Part shown: positions 20,561 to 29,200 of the stretch, piece by piece | Layout: each line of letters starts with the position of its first letter | Position numbering within the stretch: the stretch's first letter is position 1 | Assembly: GCA_018607905.1 (NCBI GenBank) | Contig: JABBAP010000031.1 | Span: forward strand, 1 to 45,164 | Length of the DNA: 45,164 bases | Source: Paracoccaceae bacterium | GTDB lineage: Bacteria > Pseudomonadota > Alphaproteobacteria > Rhodobacterales > Rhodobacteraceae | Direction: 5' to 3' | Made by a program: the position numbers and the translations under genes | The notes under the pieces: generated by a model | What the model was told of the DNA's origin: nothing | Database searches by the model: none | Seen by the model: the letters and a program-made list of their open reading frames with translations, nothing else

Positions 20561-20754
20561 TTCAGATACCGTCTCAGGCAAGAAATTAAGTGGGAAACCC
20601 ACACTCACCGTCTTGGACGACGCAGAAAAAGCGCACGACGAATCGCACGCTTTTATTGCTATGGGCTACATAGGCTGTGGGTGGGGGAATGCCAAGGGCT
20701 ATTGATGAACACTTGCTTAATTTCAAGGTTATCCGAACAATTCCAAAGATCAAA

Positions 20755-20792
20755 CAAAAAAAGGCCCCGATGTTTCCATCGAGGCCTTTTCA
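20755..20792 (-). terminator. rho-independent terminator after rplA
   Basis: 10-bp stem with one mismatch (GGCCCCGATG / CATCGAGGCC, 20763-20786). On the minus strand it is followed by a run of T residues, 20-50 nt after the rplA stop. It separates rplKA from rplJL-rpoBC. Confidence 0.88.
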
Positions 20793-20811
20793 AATTCTTG
20801 CGGTGAAAGGC

Positions 20812-21510
20812 TTAGCTTTCCAGCGTGCCTGCTACATCAACAGATACGCCTGGGCCCATAGTGGAGCTGATGACGATCTTTTTCATGTAGGAACCTTTGG
20901 AGCCTGTTGGCTTGGCTTTTTGAACGGCAGTCACGAATGCCTTCACGTTCTCTGCCAGATGCGCCTCGCTAAAGGATGCTTTGCCAACACCAGCGTGTAC
21001 AACGCCAGCTTTTTCCACTTTGAACTGCACTTCACCACCTTTGGCGGCTTCAACAGCGGCTTTAACATCCATCGTTACCGTGCCCACTTTTGGGTTTGGC
21101 ATCAGGTTGCGTGGGCCAAGCACTTTACCAAGACGACCAACGATTGGCATCATGTCAGGTGTCGCGATGCAGCGATCAAATTCGATCTTGCCGCCTTGCA
21201 CAATTTCCATCAAGTCTTCTGCGCCAACAATGTCTGCACCAGCGGCTTGGGCTTCTTCAGCCTTTGGGCCACGTGCAAATACTGCAACACGAACGTTTTT
21301 ACCTGTGCCATTTGGCAGGGATACAACACCACGAACCATTTGGTCCGCGTGACGTGGATCAACACCAAGGTTCAGCGCGATTTCAACAGTCTCGTCGAAT
21401 TTCGCGTTTGCGTTGCCCTTAACCAATGCAACAGCGTCTGCGATTGAAAGGTTTTCTTTGCCTGCGAATGCTTCGCGTGCGGCAGTTGTTCTTTTACCAA
21501 ACTTAGCCAT
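20812..21510 (-). CDS. rplA: 50S ribosomal protein L1
   Basis: Protein of the L1 stalk that controls tRNA exit from the E site; in many bacteria it represses its own mRNA. The 232-residue product has the usual length. It shows the conserved segments VPNGTGK-like [17 protein letters not shown] (near 65-80), [15 protein letters not shown] (near 130) and the C-terminal [22 protein letters not shown]. The start codon overlaps the rplK stop by one base (TAATG), so the two genes are translationally coupled. Confidence 0.98.
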   Translation of the reverse strand: MAKFGKRTTAAREAFAGKENLSIADAVALVKGNANAKFDETVEIALNLGVDPRHADQMVRGVVSLPNGTGKNVRVAVFARGPKAEEAQAAGADIVGAEDLMEIVQGGKIEFDRCIATPDMMPIVGRLGKVLGPRNLMPNPKVGTVTMDVKAAVEAAKGGEVQFKVEKAGVVHAGVGKASFSEAHLAENVKAFVTAVQKAKPTGSKGSYMKKIVISSTMGPGVSVDVAGTLES

Positions 21511-21935
21511 TACTTCACCTCGATGCCCATAGAACGGGCAGAACCCAGAATGATCAACATTGCAGCGTCGATATCGTTAGCGTTCAGATCTTTCATCTTC
21601 GCTTCAGCGATTTCTTTCACCTGCTTGGATGTCACGGAACCAACAATTTCACGACCTGGCAATTTTGCGCCAGATTTCAACTTTGCAGCTTTCTTCAACA
21701 TGTAAGACGCGGGTGGCGTCTTGATTTCCATAGTGAAGGATTTGTCCACGTAATACGTGATGATCGTTGGACACGGCGCACCTGGATCGAGTTCCTGTGT
21801 TTTAGCGTTGAACGCCTTACAGAATTCCATGATGTTGATACCGCGTTGACCCAACGCAGGGCCCACAGGTGGGGATGGGTTGGCAGCGCCTGCAGGAACC
21901 TGCAGTTTCATAGTGCCAGCTATCTTTTTAGCCAT
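21510..21935 (-). CDS. rplK: 50S ribosomal protein L11
   Basis: Binds the GTPase-associated centre of 23S rRNA. From the ATG at 21935 the protein has 141 residues and begins [16 protein letters not shown], as in homologues; an in-frame extension to 21962 is rejected. The N-terminal proline-rich segment ([21 protein letters not shown]) is the thiostrepton-contact region, and the C-terminal [10 protein letters not shown] is conserved. First gene of rplKA. The 453-bp region upstream (21936-22388) is divergent with a cupin gene and must contain the promoter; no other gene or RNA was seen in it. Confidence 0.98.
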   Translation of the reverse strand: MAKKIAGTMKLQVPAGAANPSPPVGPALGQRGINIMEFCKAFNAKTQELDPGAPCPTIITYYVDKSFTMEIKTPPASYMLKKAAKLKSGAKLPGREIVGSVTSKQVKEIAEAKMKDLNANDIDAAMLIILGSARSMGIEVK

Positions 21936-22388
21936 TGGCTTTCCTTTTCCAATGCCACCCACACGCGAGGGATGGCGGTTTTATGGTGTGGTCTGGTCCG
22001 CAACACGCGCGCTGCTCGCCTCCCACAAGAGATGCCGCACAGGGGCGACATCGGGGGCGTATAGGGGGGATGGATGTGGAAAGCAAGGGGGATGGGCGCG
22101 TAAGTGAATGGCAATTTTGCGGACAAATTTGCCCTTTGACGTCGCGAGAAAACTCCAATCGCAGCACAATTTCAAATCGCACGAATCTAAAGATGAATGC
22201 TCGATGGCAATGCCAGAACCAAACTGGCGCTTCTGCTCAAGAGGAAACCGATATTTCCAAGGCTGGGAAAAGTTGCGTTACGTTTGCTTTGCGCTTTTTT
22301 GTTGGATTAGCCAAAAGTATTTCATGCACAGCACCCTGCAATCGCAAAGATATTACCGAAAATTGCAGTGCCTGAAGGAGAATTCACG

Positions 22389-22916
22389 ATGACCAAAGAC
22401 GATTCCAAAAACGAAGCACTGATGCCGTATCAACTCCCTTTTCCAAAGGACGCGCTAGAGGAAATCGTTGTTGCGAATGCGATCCCAGAGGACGAACGGA
22501 TCTGGGTTCCACAAGCCGAGAATGTCTGTTTCCGACCACTTTGCCTGAATCGATCACAGGGATATTGGGTAAACCTGCTGCGCGTTCGCAAATCTGGTGT
22601 GCTCTCGCGGCATCGCCATCCTCAACCCGTGCATGGCTTTGTCTTAAAGGGGCGCTGGCACTACTTAGAGCATGATTGGACCGCTGCCGAAGGTGGCTAC
22701 GTTTTTGAACCTCCCGGCGAAACCCATACTCTGGTCGTTCCTGAAGACGTTGAAGAAATGATCACGCTTTTTCAGGTCAATGGCGTCATGTGTTATGTCG
22801 ATCCCTGGGGAAAAGTGACTGGTTATGAAGATGTCTTCACTAAAATTGACCTATGCAGAAAGCACTATACAGAGGTCGGGCTGGGGGAAGGCTTTGTTGA
22901 TCAATTCATTCGCTGA
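22389..22916 (+). CDS. 2,4'-dihydroxyacetophenone dioxygenase-like cupin protein
   Basis: Single cupin domain, 175 residues from the ATG at 22389, which follows AAGGAG by 8 nt. Metal ligands are visible as HRHPQPVH (His75, His77, His82) in motif 1 and PPGETH (His113) in motif 2. In the first motif the usual Glu is replaced by His, as in the DAD family that cleaves the side chain of 2,4'-dihydroxyacetophenone. The protein is probably cytoplasmic. The substrate is uncertain, since many relatives are untested. Monocistronic, divergent from rplK, with a 206-bp AT-rich spacer after it that shows nothing identifiable. Confidence 0.8.
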   Translation: MTKDDSKNEALMPYQLPFPKDALEEIVVANAIPEDERIWVPQAENVCFRPLCLNRSQGYWVNLLRVRKSGVLSRHRHPQPVHGFVLKGRWHYLEHDWTAAEGGYVFEPPGETHTLVVPEDVEEMITLFQVNGVMCYVDPWGKVTGYEDVFTKIDLCRKHYTEVGLGEGFVDQFIR

Positions 22917-23122
22917 GTAAAGTCGGCGCGTTTGATTGCCCACAGAGGTTCATTTACTTGCCAAAGAATTGTAGCAAGATTTAGAATATCGACTCTATAA
23001 AATTTAGATTTTTGAGCGATGGCAAAGCGAAACCTGCAGAGCGGCATAAACATAATGGCCGAAGGTCCGCTTTGGGAGGCTCCGCCGCGTAAACATGGCA
23101 TCAACCTCACCAACAACCCGCA

Positions 23123-24025
23123 TTAAACGCTGTCGGGACGCCACCTTCGATGCACCCAAAACCATTGCTCTGGCGTTGCTCGTATTCGCGTGCCCAAGTT
23201 GTCGTTCACCGCTTGCATCATCACCAATGGGTCGTCGTGCGCGATCGGGGCCTCTAGCACTAACTCAAAACTTAACCCGTCTGGTTGGCGAATGCCGAAA
23301 TAAGGGATGAGGACCGCGTTAAAGCGGATTGCCAGCTCGGCCACGGACAAAGACGTGCGCGCAGGCTGGCCCATGAAATCCAGCACAGGCGCTCCAAAGA
23401 CATGCAAATCATGCAGCATGACCATTTGGCCACCTGCCTTTAGGTGGCGCACAAACCCTGCTGTGCCACGGCGACCTTGGGGGAAAGCAGGCCCGCCCAG
23501 ATCATGCATATTGCGCACGTAATGTTCGTTGAAATGGGGGTTCGAAAGGTTGCGATACAAACATCCAACGTCATATCCACGCGTAACCAACGCAGCCCGT
23601 GTTGCCTCAAAATTGCCGAAATGGCTGCCAGCAAGAATGACAGGACGACCCTCTGCTTTGGCTGCGGCAATGGCCGCTACGCCTTCGCCAGTTATTGGAT
23701 GATCTTTCATCCGCTCAAGCAATTCGCGGCCTGAATAATTTTCAATAAACGACCGTCCGGCATTGTTCAGGCAGGCCGTCGCTAGGGATTTACGGGTTTT
23801 CAAATCCATATCAGGAAAGATATGCGCCAAATGTTCTATCGCGCGACGACGATACCCAACAATCGGGCCAATAACATAAGCCATGATTGCGCCAAAAAGA
23901 CGTACACGCATATTATACGGCAACGCCAACGCGGCCCTAATCATACAGCCGTGAATAATGGCATTGGATAAGTAGTGTTCTGCCCTTTTTATCCAAGGAT
24001 CGCCATTGTCAGGTGTTGGTTTCAT
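23123..24025 (-). CDS. LpxL/HtrB-like lysophospholipid/lipid A acyltransferase
   Basis: 300 residues from the ATG at 24025, which follows AAAAGG; an in-frame extension to 24082 lacks support. The acyltransferase motif HxxxxE is seen as SHFGNFE (His135, Glu140). Hydrophobic stretches near residues 26-55 suggest membrane association. The later FPQGRRG and MVMLHDLH segments match the lauroyl/myristoyl acyltransferase family, which adds secondary acyl chains to lipid A; relatives also acylate other lipids. The AQEQWFW-type ending (TPEQWFWVHRRW) is typical. It stands alone, with 250 bp of unremarkable sequence before the next gene. Confidence 0.85.
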   Translation of the reverse strand: MKPTPDNGDPWIKRAEHYLSNAIIHGCMIRAALALPYNMRVRLFGAIMAYVIGPIVGYRRRAIEHLAHIFPDMDLKTRKSLATACLNNAGRSFIENYSGRELLERMKDHPITGEGVAAIAAAKAEGRPVILAGSHFGNFEATRAALVTRGYDVGCLYRNLSNPHFNEHYVRNMHDLGGPAFPQGRRGTAGFVRHLKAGGQMVMLHDLHVFGAPVLDFMGQPARTSLSVAELAIRFNAVLIPYFGIRQPDGLSFELVLEAPIAHDDPLVMMQAVNDNLGTRIRATPEQWFWVHRRWRPDSV

Positions 24026-24275
24026 GTTCGCCTTTTGGCCAAAGTAAGTGCTAACTTTGGTAAATACCCCCGTTTCAAACACCCCACGATGAACACATGT
24101 CCGTCGTCAGGGTTTCAGAAATAAATAGGGCCTTAAACAAAGACAGAGCGTATTTCATCTGGAAGATTCGTGATGTAGTGCCTTCCAAACTTGCCTTATT
24201 TTGTGCCGCGAATGCTCTTTGACGTCAATCGAATTAAGCTAGACCTGACGTTTGGTATTTGATCGCCGTTCTACG

Positions 24276-25070
24276 TTACAACAACTTCGGAAACTCTGCC
24301 CCATCCAACGGATCGCCGTGCTGCAATGTCACGTTTGGAAACGGCGGCGAAGTTACGATCCCGTCGCGCCGTGCGAATGTCGCATCATCCCCAACCAGCC
24401 GCAGGGAAAACGCGCGGCGTTGCGCTATGCTAGAGGTATTCGCGGGCGCTCCGTGGATGGTTCGGTAATCAAACGCCAGCGCATCGCCCGGCGACAGCGC
24501 CCAGCCCAGAATATCGTAATCGTCGCGGGCTGCATCAATATCGGGCAATTCCTCCAGCCCGTCATTTTCGTTCAACGCCGTGCCGTCAAAGCGTTGCGGG
24601 CGATAAAACTTGCCCCATTCATGCGAGCCCGCCACAAACTCCAACGTGCGGTCACGCGGAATTTCATCGAGCGGAATCCAGATGCTAACGGTTTGGGAGG
24701 CGTCCAAACAGTAATACGGCAAATCCTGATGCCACGGGGTCGGCGTGCCTGCTTTGGGTGTTTTCACCAAGACGTGTTCGTGAAACAACCGCGCGCCTTT
24801 GCTGCCCATCAACTCTGCACCTACTTCCGCTGCGGGGGAATTGAAGATGAAATCCTCGTACTGATCAATGCGCGCCCAGTTGCAATAATCTACAAAGAAC
24901 CGCCCACCGCCCTCGGTTTCATAGTTCCGCGCGTTTGGTGCAGGATCGGCCATATTTGCAGCCACACCCGCGCGCAGCACATCGACCCAATCAGCGAACA
25001 CGCCTTTTAGCAGGGTCGCGCCTTGCGTCTGAAATTCTTTGATTGTGTCGTCTGACAAATGTTTGCCCAT
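24276..25070 (-). CDS. phytanoyl-CoA dioxygenase family protein
   Basis: Fe(II)/2-oxoglutarate oxygenase, 264 residues from the ATG at 25070 (GGGGG 5 nt upstream). The iron ligands are WHQD (His114, Asp116) and a distal His206 in DYRTIHGAP; Arg218 or Arg219 is placed to bind 2-oxoglutarate. The substrate is not deducible. Family members hydroxylate fatty acyl-CoAs, ectoine or small natural products. The start lies only about 11 nt past the nusG terminator T-run, so it needs either read-through or a promoter inside nusG. Confidence 0.88.
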   Translation of the reverse strand: MGKHLSDDTIKEFQTQGATLLKGVFADWVDVLRAGVAANMADPAPNARNYETEGGGRFFVDYCNWARIDQYEDFIFNSPAAEVGAELMGSKGARLFHEHVLVKTPKAGTPTPWHQDLPYYCLDASQTVSIWIPLDEIPRDRTLEFVAGSHEWGKFYRPQRFDGTALNENDGLEELPDIDAARDDYDILGWALSPGDALAFDYRTIHGAPANTSSIAQRRAFSLRLVGDDATFARRDGIVTSPPFPNVTLQHGDPLDGAEFPKLL

Positions 25071-25080
25071 AGCAGCCCCC

Positions 25081-25118
25081 AAAAGAAAAACCGCAAAAGG
25101 CGCGGCCCCTTGCGGTTT
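25081..25118 (-). terminator. rho-independent terminator after nusG
   Basis: 8-bp stem AACCGCAA (25089-25096) / TTGCGGTT (25110-25117), followed on the minus strand by TTTTTCTTTT. The T-run nearly abuts the ribosome binding site of the PhyH-like gene. Confidence 0.85.
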
Positions 25119-25150
25119 ATTTTGCCAGTCGTTTGCGAAAAGTCAAAGGC

Positions 25151-25684
25151 TTAGGTTTGTTTGGAAACCTGCGTGTATTCCAGATCGACCGGCGTTGCGC
25201 GGCCAAAGATGGATACGGTCACTTTCAAACGGGCGTTCTCTTCGTCCACGTCTTCGACCATGCCAGTGAAGCCCTCGAATGGGCCGTCTGTTACGTTCAC
25301 GTTTTCACCGATTTCGAATGTGATCAATGTGCGTGGACGTTCCGCGCCTTCTTCAACTTGGTTCAGAATGCTTGCAACTTCGCGGTCGCGCATTGGGCTT
25401 GGTTTGCCGGGCTGGCCAAGGAAACCTGTGACGCGATTGATGTTGTTTACAAGGTGATAGCCCTTCTCGGACATCTCCATTTGGATCAACACATAGCCTG
25501 GCATAAAGCGACGCTCGGTCGGGACTTTTTTGCCGCGACGCACTTCGATCACTTCTTCGGTCGGGACCAAAACCTGAGCGATTTCATCCTCTAGACCTTC
25601 TTGCGTAACTGCTTCTCTGATCGCTTCGGCAATCTTTTTCTCAAAGTTTGAGAGCACAGAAACCGAATACCAACGTAACGCCAT
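25151..25684 (-). CDS. nusG: transcription termination/antitermination protein NusG
   Basis: Binds RNA polymerase and couples it to Rho or the ribosome. It has 177 residues from ATG 25684 (MALRWYSVSVLSNFEKKIAE); an upstream in-frame TTG at 25705 is unlikely. The N-terminal NGN domain includes RRGKKVPTERRFMPGYVLI. The C-terminal KOW domain (NVNVTDGPFEGFTGMVEDVD, near residues 125-145) is complete. It follows secE as usual, but a terminator-like hairpin lies between them. Confidence 0.97.
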   Translation of the reverse strand: MALRWYSVSVLSNFEKKIAEAIREAVTQEGLEDEIAQVLVPTEEVIEVRRGKKVPTERRFMPGYVLIQMEMSEKGYHLVNNINRVTGFLGQPGKPSPMRDREVASILNQVEEGAERPRTLITFEIGENVNVTDGPFEGFTGMVEDVDEENARLKVTVSIFGRATPVDLEYTQVSKQT

Positions 25685-25769
25685 CTTGACCGACACCTTT
25701 GCCAACAGCGAGCCATGCTCGCCTAAAATTCATTTGTTACAGATGCTTACACATCCAAAACCCGATAAG

Positions 25770-25803
25770 AAAAAGGCGCACAATCCGAATCTAGTGCGCC
25801 GTT
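25770..25803 (-). terminator. terminator-like hairpin between secE and nusG
   Basis: Perfect 7-bp stem GGCGCAC (25775-25781) / GTGCGCC (25794-25800) with a T-run on the minus strand. It suggests that secE and nusG are at least partly separate transcription units or that nusG is attenuated. Confidence 0.75.
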
Positions 25804-25850
25804 CTATGTGGGATGGGGCCGAATACCGCGCGGAGCAGCTGATTTCAAGC

Positions 25851-26042
25851 TTAGAATGCCAGAATTGTCGACAGGAGAAGCTGAATCAATTGATCCATGC
25901 CAAAGAAGAACAGCGCAAACACAAACGCCATGATAAAGACCATGACCGTTGTGATCATCGTTTCACGGCGTGTCGGCCAAACGATCTTAGCGACCTCAGC
26001 GCGAACCTGTTGCATGAACTGCAGTGGATTTGTAACAGCCAT
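25851..26042 (-). CDS. secE: preprotein translocase subunit SecE
   Basis: Small inner-membrane subunit of the SecYEG channel, 63 residues, the short single-span alphaproteobacterial form. The amphipathic segment VRAEVAKIVWPTRRETMITT precedes one transmembrane helix (VMVFIMAFVFALFFFGMDQLI). It lies upstream of nusG. No tRNA-Trp gene was found before it, although that arrangement is frequent in bacteria. The upstream 251 bp contain a short palindrome and phased-box array B. Confidence 0.96.
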   Translation of the reverse strand: MAVTNPLQFMQQVRAEVAKIVWPTRRETMITTVMVFIMAFVFALFFFGMDQLIQLLLSTILAF

Positions 26043-26121
26043 GATCGGCTCCTGTAGCTATTTTCAAAGGTTCAGATACGCCTTTGCGTTGCATAAGACA
26101 AGGGGTGGGCGCGCGCTCAAT

Positions 26122-26139
26122 CAACACTTTGAAGTGTTG
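26122..26139. promoter_or_regulatory. CAACACTT/AAGTGTTG palindrome upstream of secE
   Basis: Two 8-bp inverted arms separated by 2 bp, about 80-97 bp upstream of the secE start codon. The size and symmetry fit a regulator binding site. No T-run follows on either strand, which argues against a terminator. Confidence 0.35.
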
Positions 26140-26160
26140 GATTTGTGAAAGCCCAAAAAC

Positions 26161-26249
26161 GTATGGCAAAAGGGCTGCAAAGTGTATGCAAAGCGTATGG
26201 CATGTGTATGGCACTTTGTATGGCACCCGTTTCGCAGACCAAAGGTTAA
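26161..26249 (+). repeat. phased GTATG-box array, copy B
   Basis: GTATG boxes start at 26161, 26184, 26195, 26206 and 26218 (spacing 23, 11, 11, 12), with GGTTAA at 26244-26249. The last four boxes match copy A closely in sequence and spacing; the 23-bp gap is two turns, with one box lost. It lies between the secE 5' end and the RTX-gene 3' end, in the opposite orientation to copy A. It may be a regulatory or architectural site near the secE promoter, or one member of a dispersed repeat. Confidence 0.75.
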
Positions 26250-26293
26250 CGCGGCTGTTTTACGATTAAAATAAATTCACCGCTGCCTCGGGA

Positions 26294-29200
26294 TCAAGCC
26301 ATGCCGCGACCCAATACTTCTGCCTCGTATCCCTTCAAACTGAACCGTGCGGCGGGGCCGTAGGCGGTTGGTTGGTCGGCGAGTTCTGGGAACAGCGACA
26401 AGATTTCATCCCGCGCGTCTTGGCTAACGGCGTCCATCGCTTGTTCGCCGGGATGAAAGCTCTCGGACAGGGCGCCGTTGGCGTGGATCACTTGATGGGT
26501 TTCAAACAGGATGTGGAAATATTCAACCGTTTCCAGTTTTGCGCGGTACACGCCATCCCAGCTGAGCAGGTGTTTGGCGGGAACCAAAACTTCGGGCTCG
26601 CCAAACAGCAATTCTGCCACCGAGCCTGCGACCAACATGCGGTGTTGTGGGCTGACGGTTAGATCGGAGTGGTTGCCAAGAACGCCTTTTGCGATTGTGA
26701 TCGGTGCGAAATCGCCCGTAGCTGGAACTGTCCGCGAGCCGATCCATTTTATTTGTTGCAACCCGTGATCGAGGCTGAGGATCTGATCACCCTCGGACAA
26801 GTCCTCGATCAAGACTTCCCCTGAATGGGTCAGGATTTTTGTGCCGCGCGCAAAACAAATAATGTTCTCGATCTCGGAGAAATCAACACGGGTGCCGTCG
26901 AGCAAAAACGCAAAACCCGTAAGCCCGCCGTTTGCATCATCGTCATCGGTGATGACCAATGTACCCGTGTCGAGCAGGCCGTTGAAATTGAGCGTGTCGC
27001 CGTTTGTTTCGCCGCCTTCACCGCCAACAATGGTGATGTTGCCAGTGCCCGCGTCGGTCTGGTTGATGTTGAACGTGTCGTCGCCGTCTCCACCCGTAGC
27101 GACATCGCCGTCGCCAACCGTAATCGTGTCGTCCCCGGTGCCGCCCGACAGTGTGTCGTTGCCGTCACCACCTGCAAGCGTGTCATTCCCTGCGCCACCG
27201 ATTAGAACATCTGCGCCAGTGCCACCCGTGATACTATCGTTGCCATCACCGCCATCAATGGACAGGTCCGTCGTGGACAATGCGCCATCAACGGTGTCGT
27301 CTTGATCCGTAAGAATGAGGGCTTCGATATCGCTGAAGGAGGCGTCAGTTCCAGTGCCATCAATCGTGCCTGTTTCGCTCGCCGTGAAGGTAACATCAAC
27401 GCCAGAGGTGAGGCTCGACATATCAATCGTATCTGTGTCTGTACCGCCTGATCCCCCGTCAATGCTGTCGGTGCCGCCACCATCTTGCAGAACAAACGTG
27501 TCTGCATCATCGCCACCAAACAGCGTGTCGTCGCCGCCACCACCGTTGATTGTGTCGCTGCCCGTGCCGCCATACAGCTCGTCGGCCGCCGCGCCGCCAG
27601 TGATGGTGTCATCGCCAGCGCCTGCGAAAACGGTCATTGAATCAGTGGCAAGCGCGCCGTTGATCGTGTCCGCCTGCCCTGTCAAAACAAAGCTTTCGAT
27701 TTCAGAAAAATTAACCGTGTCAGCGCCGCTGGTTACTGTGCCTGTTTCGCCACCAGTGAAATCCACGCTGATACCGCTGGTCACTGCGGATGCGTCGATT
27801 ACATCGTTATCTGTACCGCCTTCGCCGCCTTCAATCGTGTCGTTGCCAAAGCCGTCTTGGTACAAAAATGTGTCCGCATCATCGCCGCCAAACAAGGTAT
27901 CATCGCCACCGCGACCATCCAGCGTATCCGCGCCAGCACCGCCGTAAAAGATGTTGGTGAAATCTACACCTTGGGCGTTAAATCCTGTCAGAGTATCGCC
28001 AAAATCGGACCCAATGAGGCCGTCAATTCCAGCGATTGTGTCGCCAGTCGCGTGCCCCCCCGAAGTCGCGTTAGACGTAAGGTTTACGGAAACACCCGCA
28101 TCAGAATTGGAATAATCTGCGAAATCCATGCCAGCGCCGCCAGCCAAAGAGTCCGCGCCTGCGCCGCCTTCAAGTGTATCGTCGCCAGTGCCCCCGATAA
28201 GCGTATCGTTACCAGTGCCGCCAATCAGGCTGTCGTCGCCTGCACCGCCATCAATAGACATAGACGTAGTCGAGGCTGAGCCATCAACCGTGTCGTTTTG
28301 GTCGGTCAAAATCAGGTTTTCAATTTCGCTGAACGTGGCATCTGTATCAAAGCCATCCACGGTGCCTGCTTCATCGCCTGTGAACAAAACCGTGACACCC
28401 GATGTTAGCGCCGAGGCGTCGATTGTATCGCTGTCTGTGCCACCTTCGCCGCCAACAATGCTGTCATCGCCAAGGCCATCGCCCATCTGGAATGTGTCTG
28501 CATCATCACCGCCGAACAGCGTGTCATCATCTTCGGACGCATTGATGGTATCGTCGCCTGTGCCACCATAAACCGTGTCGCTTTCGACACCACTGTCGAT
28601 GCTGTCATCACCTGCGCCCGCATCAACGATGTCTTCGTTGCCGCCAAGTGGGATCGCCACAAATTCAACGTCGGTAATATAAACCGCCTGCGTACCCGTT
28701 CCGCCCTGATCGTAATCAACAACGAAATACGCAACAGGGCCAGGAATGGTAATTAAAACGGACCCGTCCAGATCCGATTCAGAGTTGGCGTTATCCCCGC
28801 CCGTAATGGTGTTTCCGACGACGGTTTCATCACCACCTACGGTGAATTGGACCTCGATTTCATTGCCATCAGCATCATAGGCACGAACGGTGATCACATC
28901 GCGAAACGCGCCTGTGGCACTGTCGATATCATTGATGCGAAACTGCACATCTCTGACTTCTTCGCTGTAGCCAGACCCCGTTACAGATGAAAAATCCACC
29001 CGCATGGTAGACGTGTCGCCGCTTGGCCCGTTCCCGTACAACAGCAAAGAAGAGTTTGGATCAAAGCCTTCGCCTGCGCCAACGTATTGGGTTTGGGACG
29101 ATTCAACGCTCCATTCCGTGCCCGCGCCATCGTCGGTAAAGCTAACATCTACTTGGATGCCGCCGGTGTCTTGGGAAACGCCGCCAAACAGGTCGGTTTC

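Noticed and set aside
22917-23122. Small ORFs in the spacer between the cupin and acyltransferase genes
   Set aside because: No ribosome binding site and no recognisable protein pattern; AT-rich intergenic sequence.
26043-26293. tRNA-Trp gene expected upstream of secE
   Set aside because: No cloverleaf or CCA-type end is present; the region holds only the palindrome and the phased array.
26841-28571. Serine/proline/valine-rich frames and apparent short repeats opposite the RTX gene
   Set aside because: They mirror the GGxGxD codons. The repeats are protein-coding and degenerate, not a CRISPR array: unit and spacer lengths are irregular.
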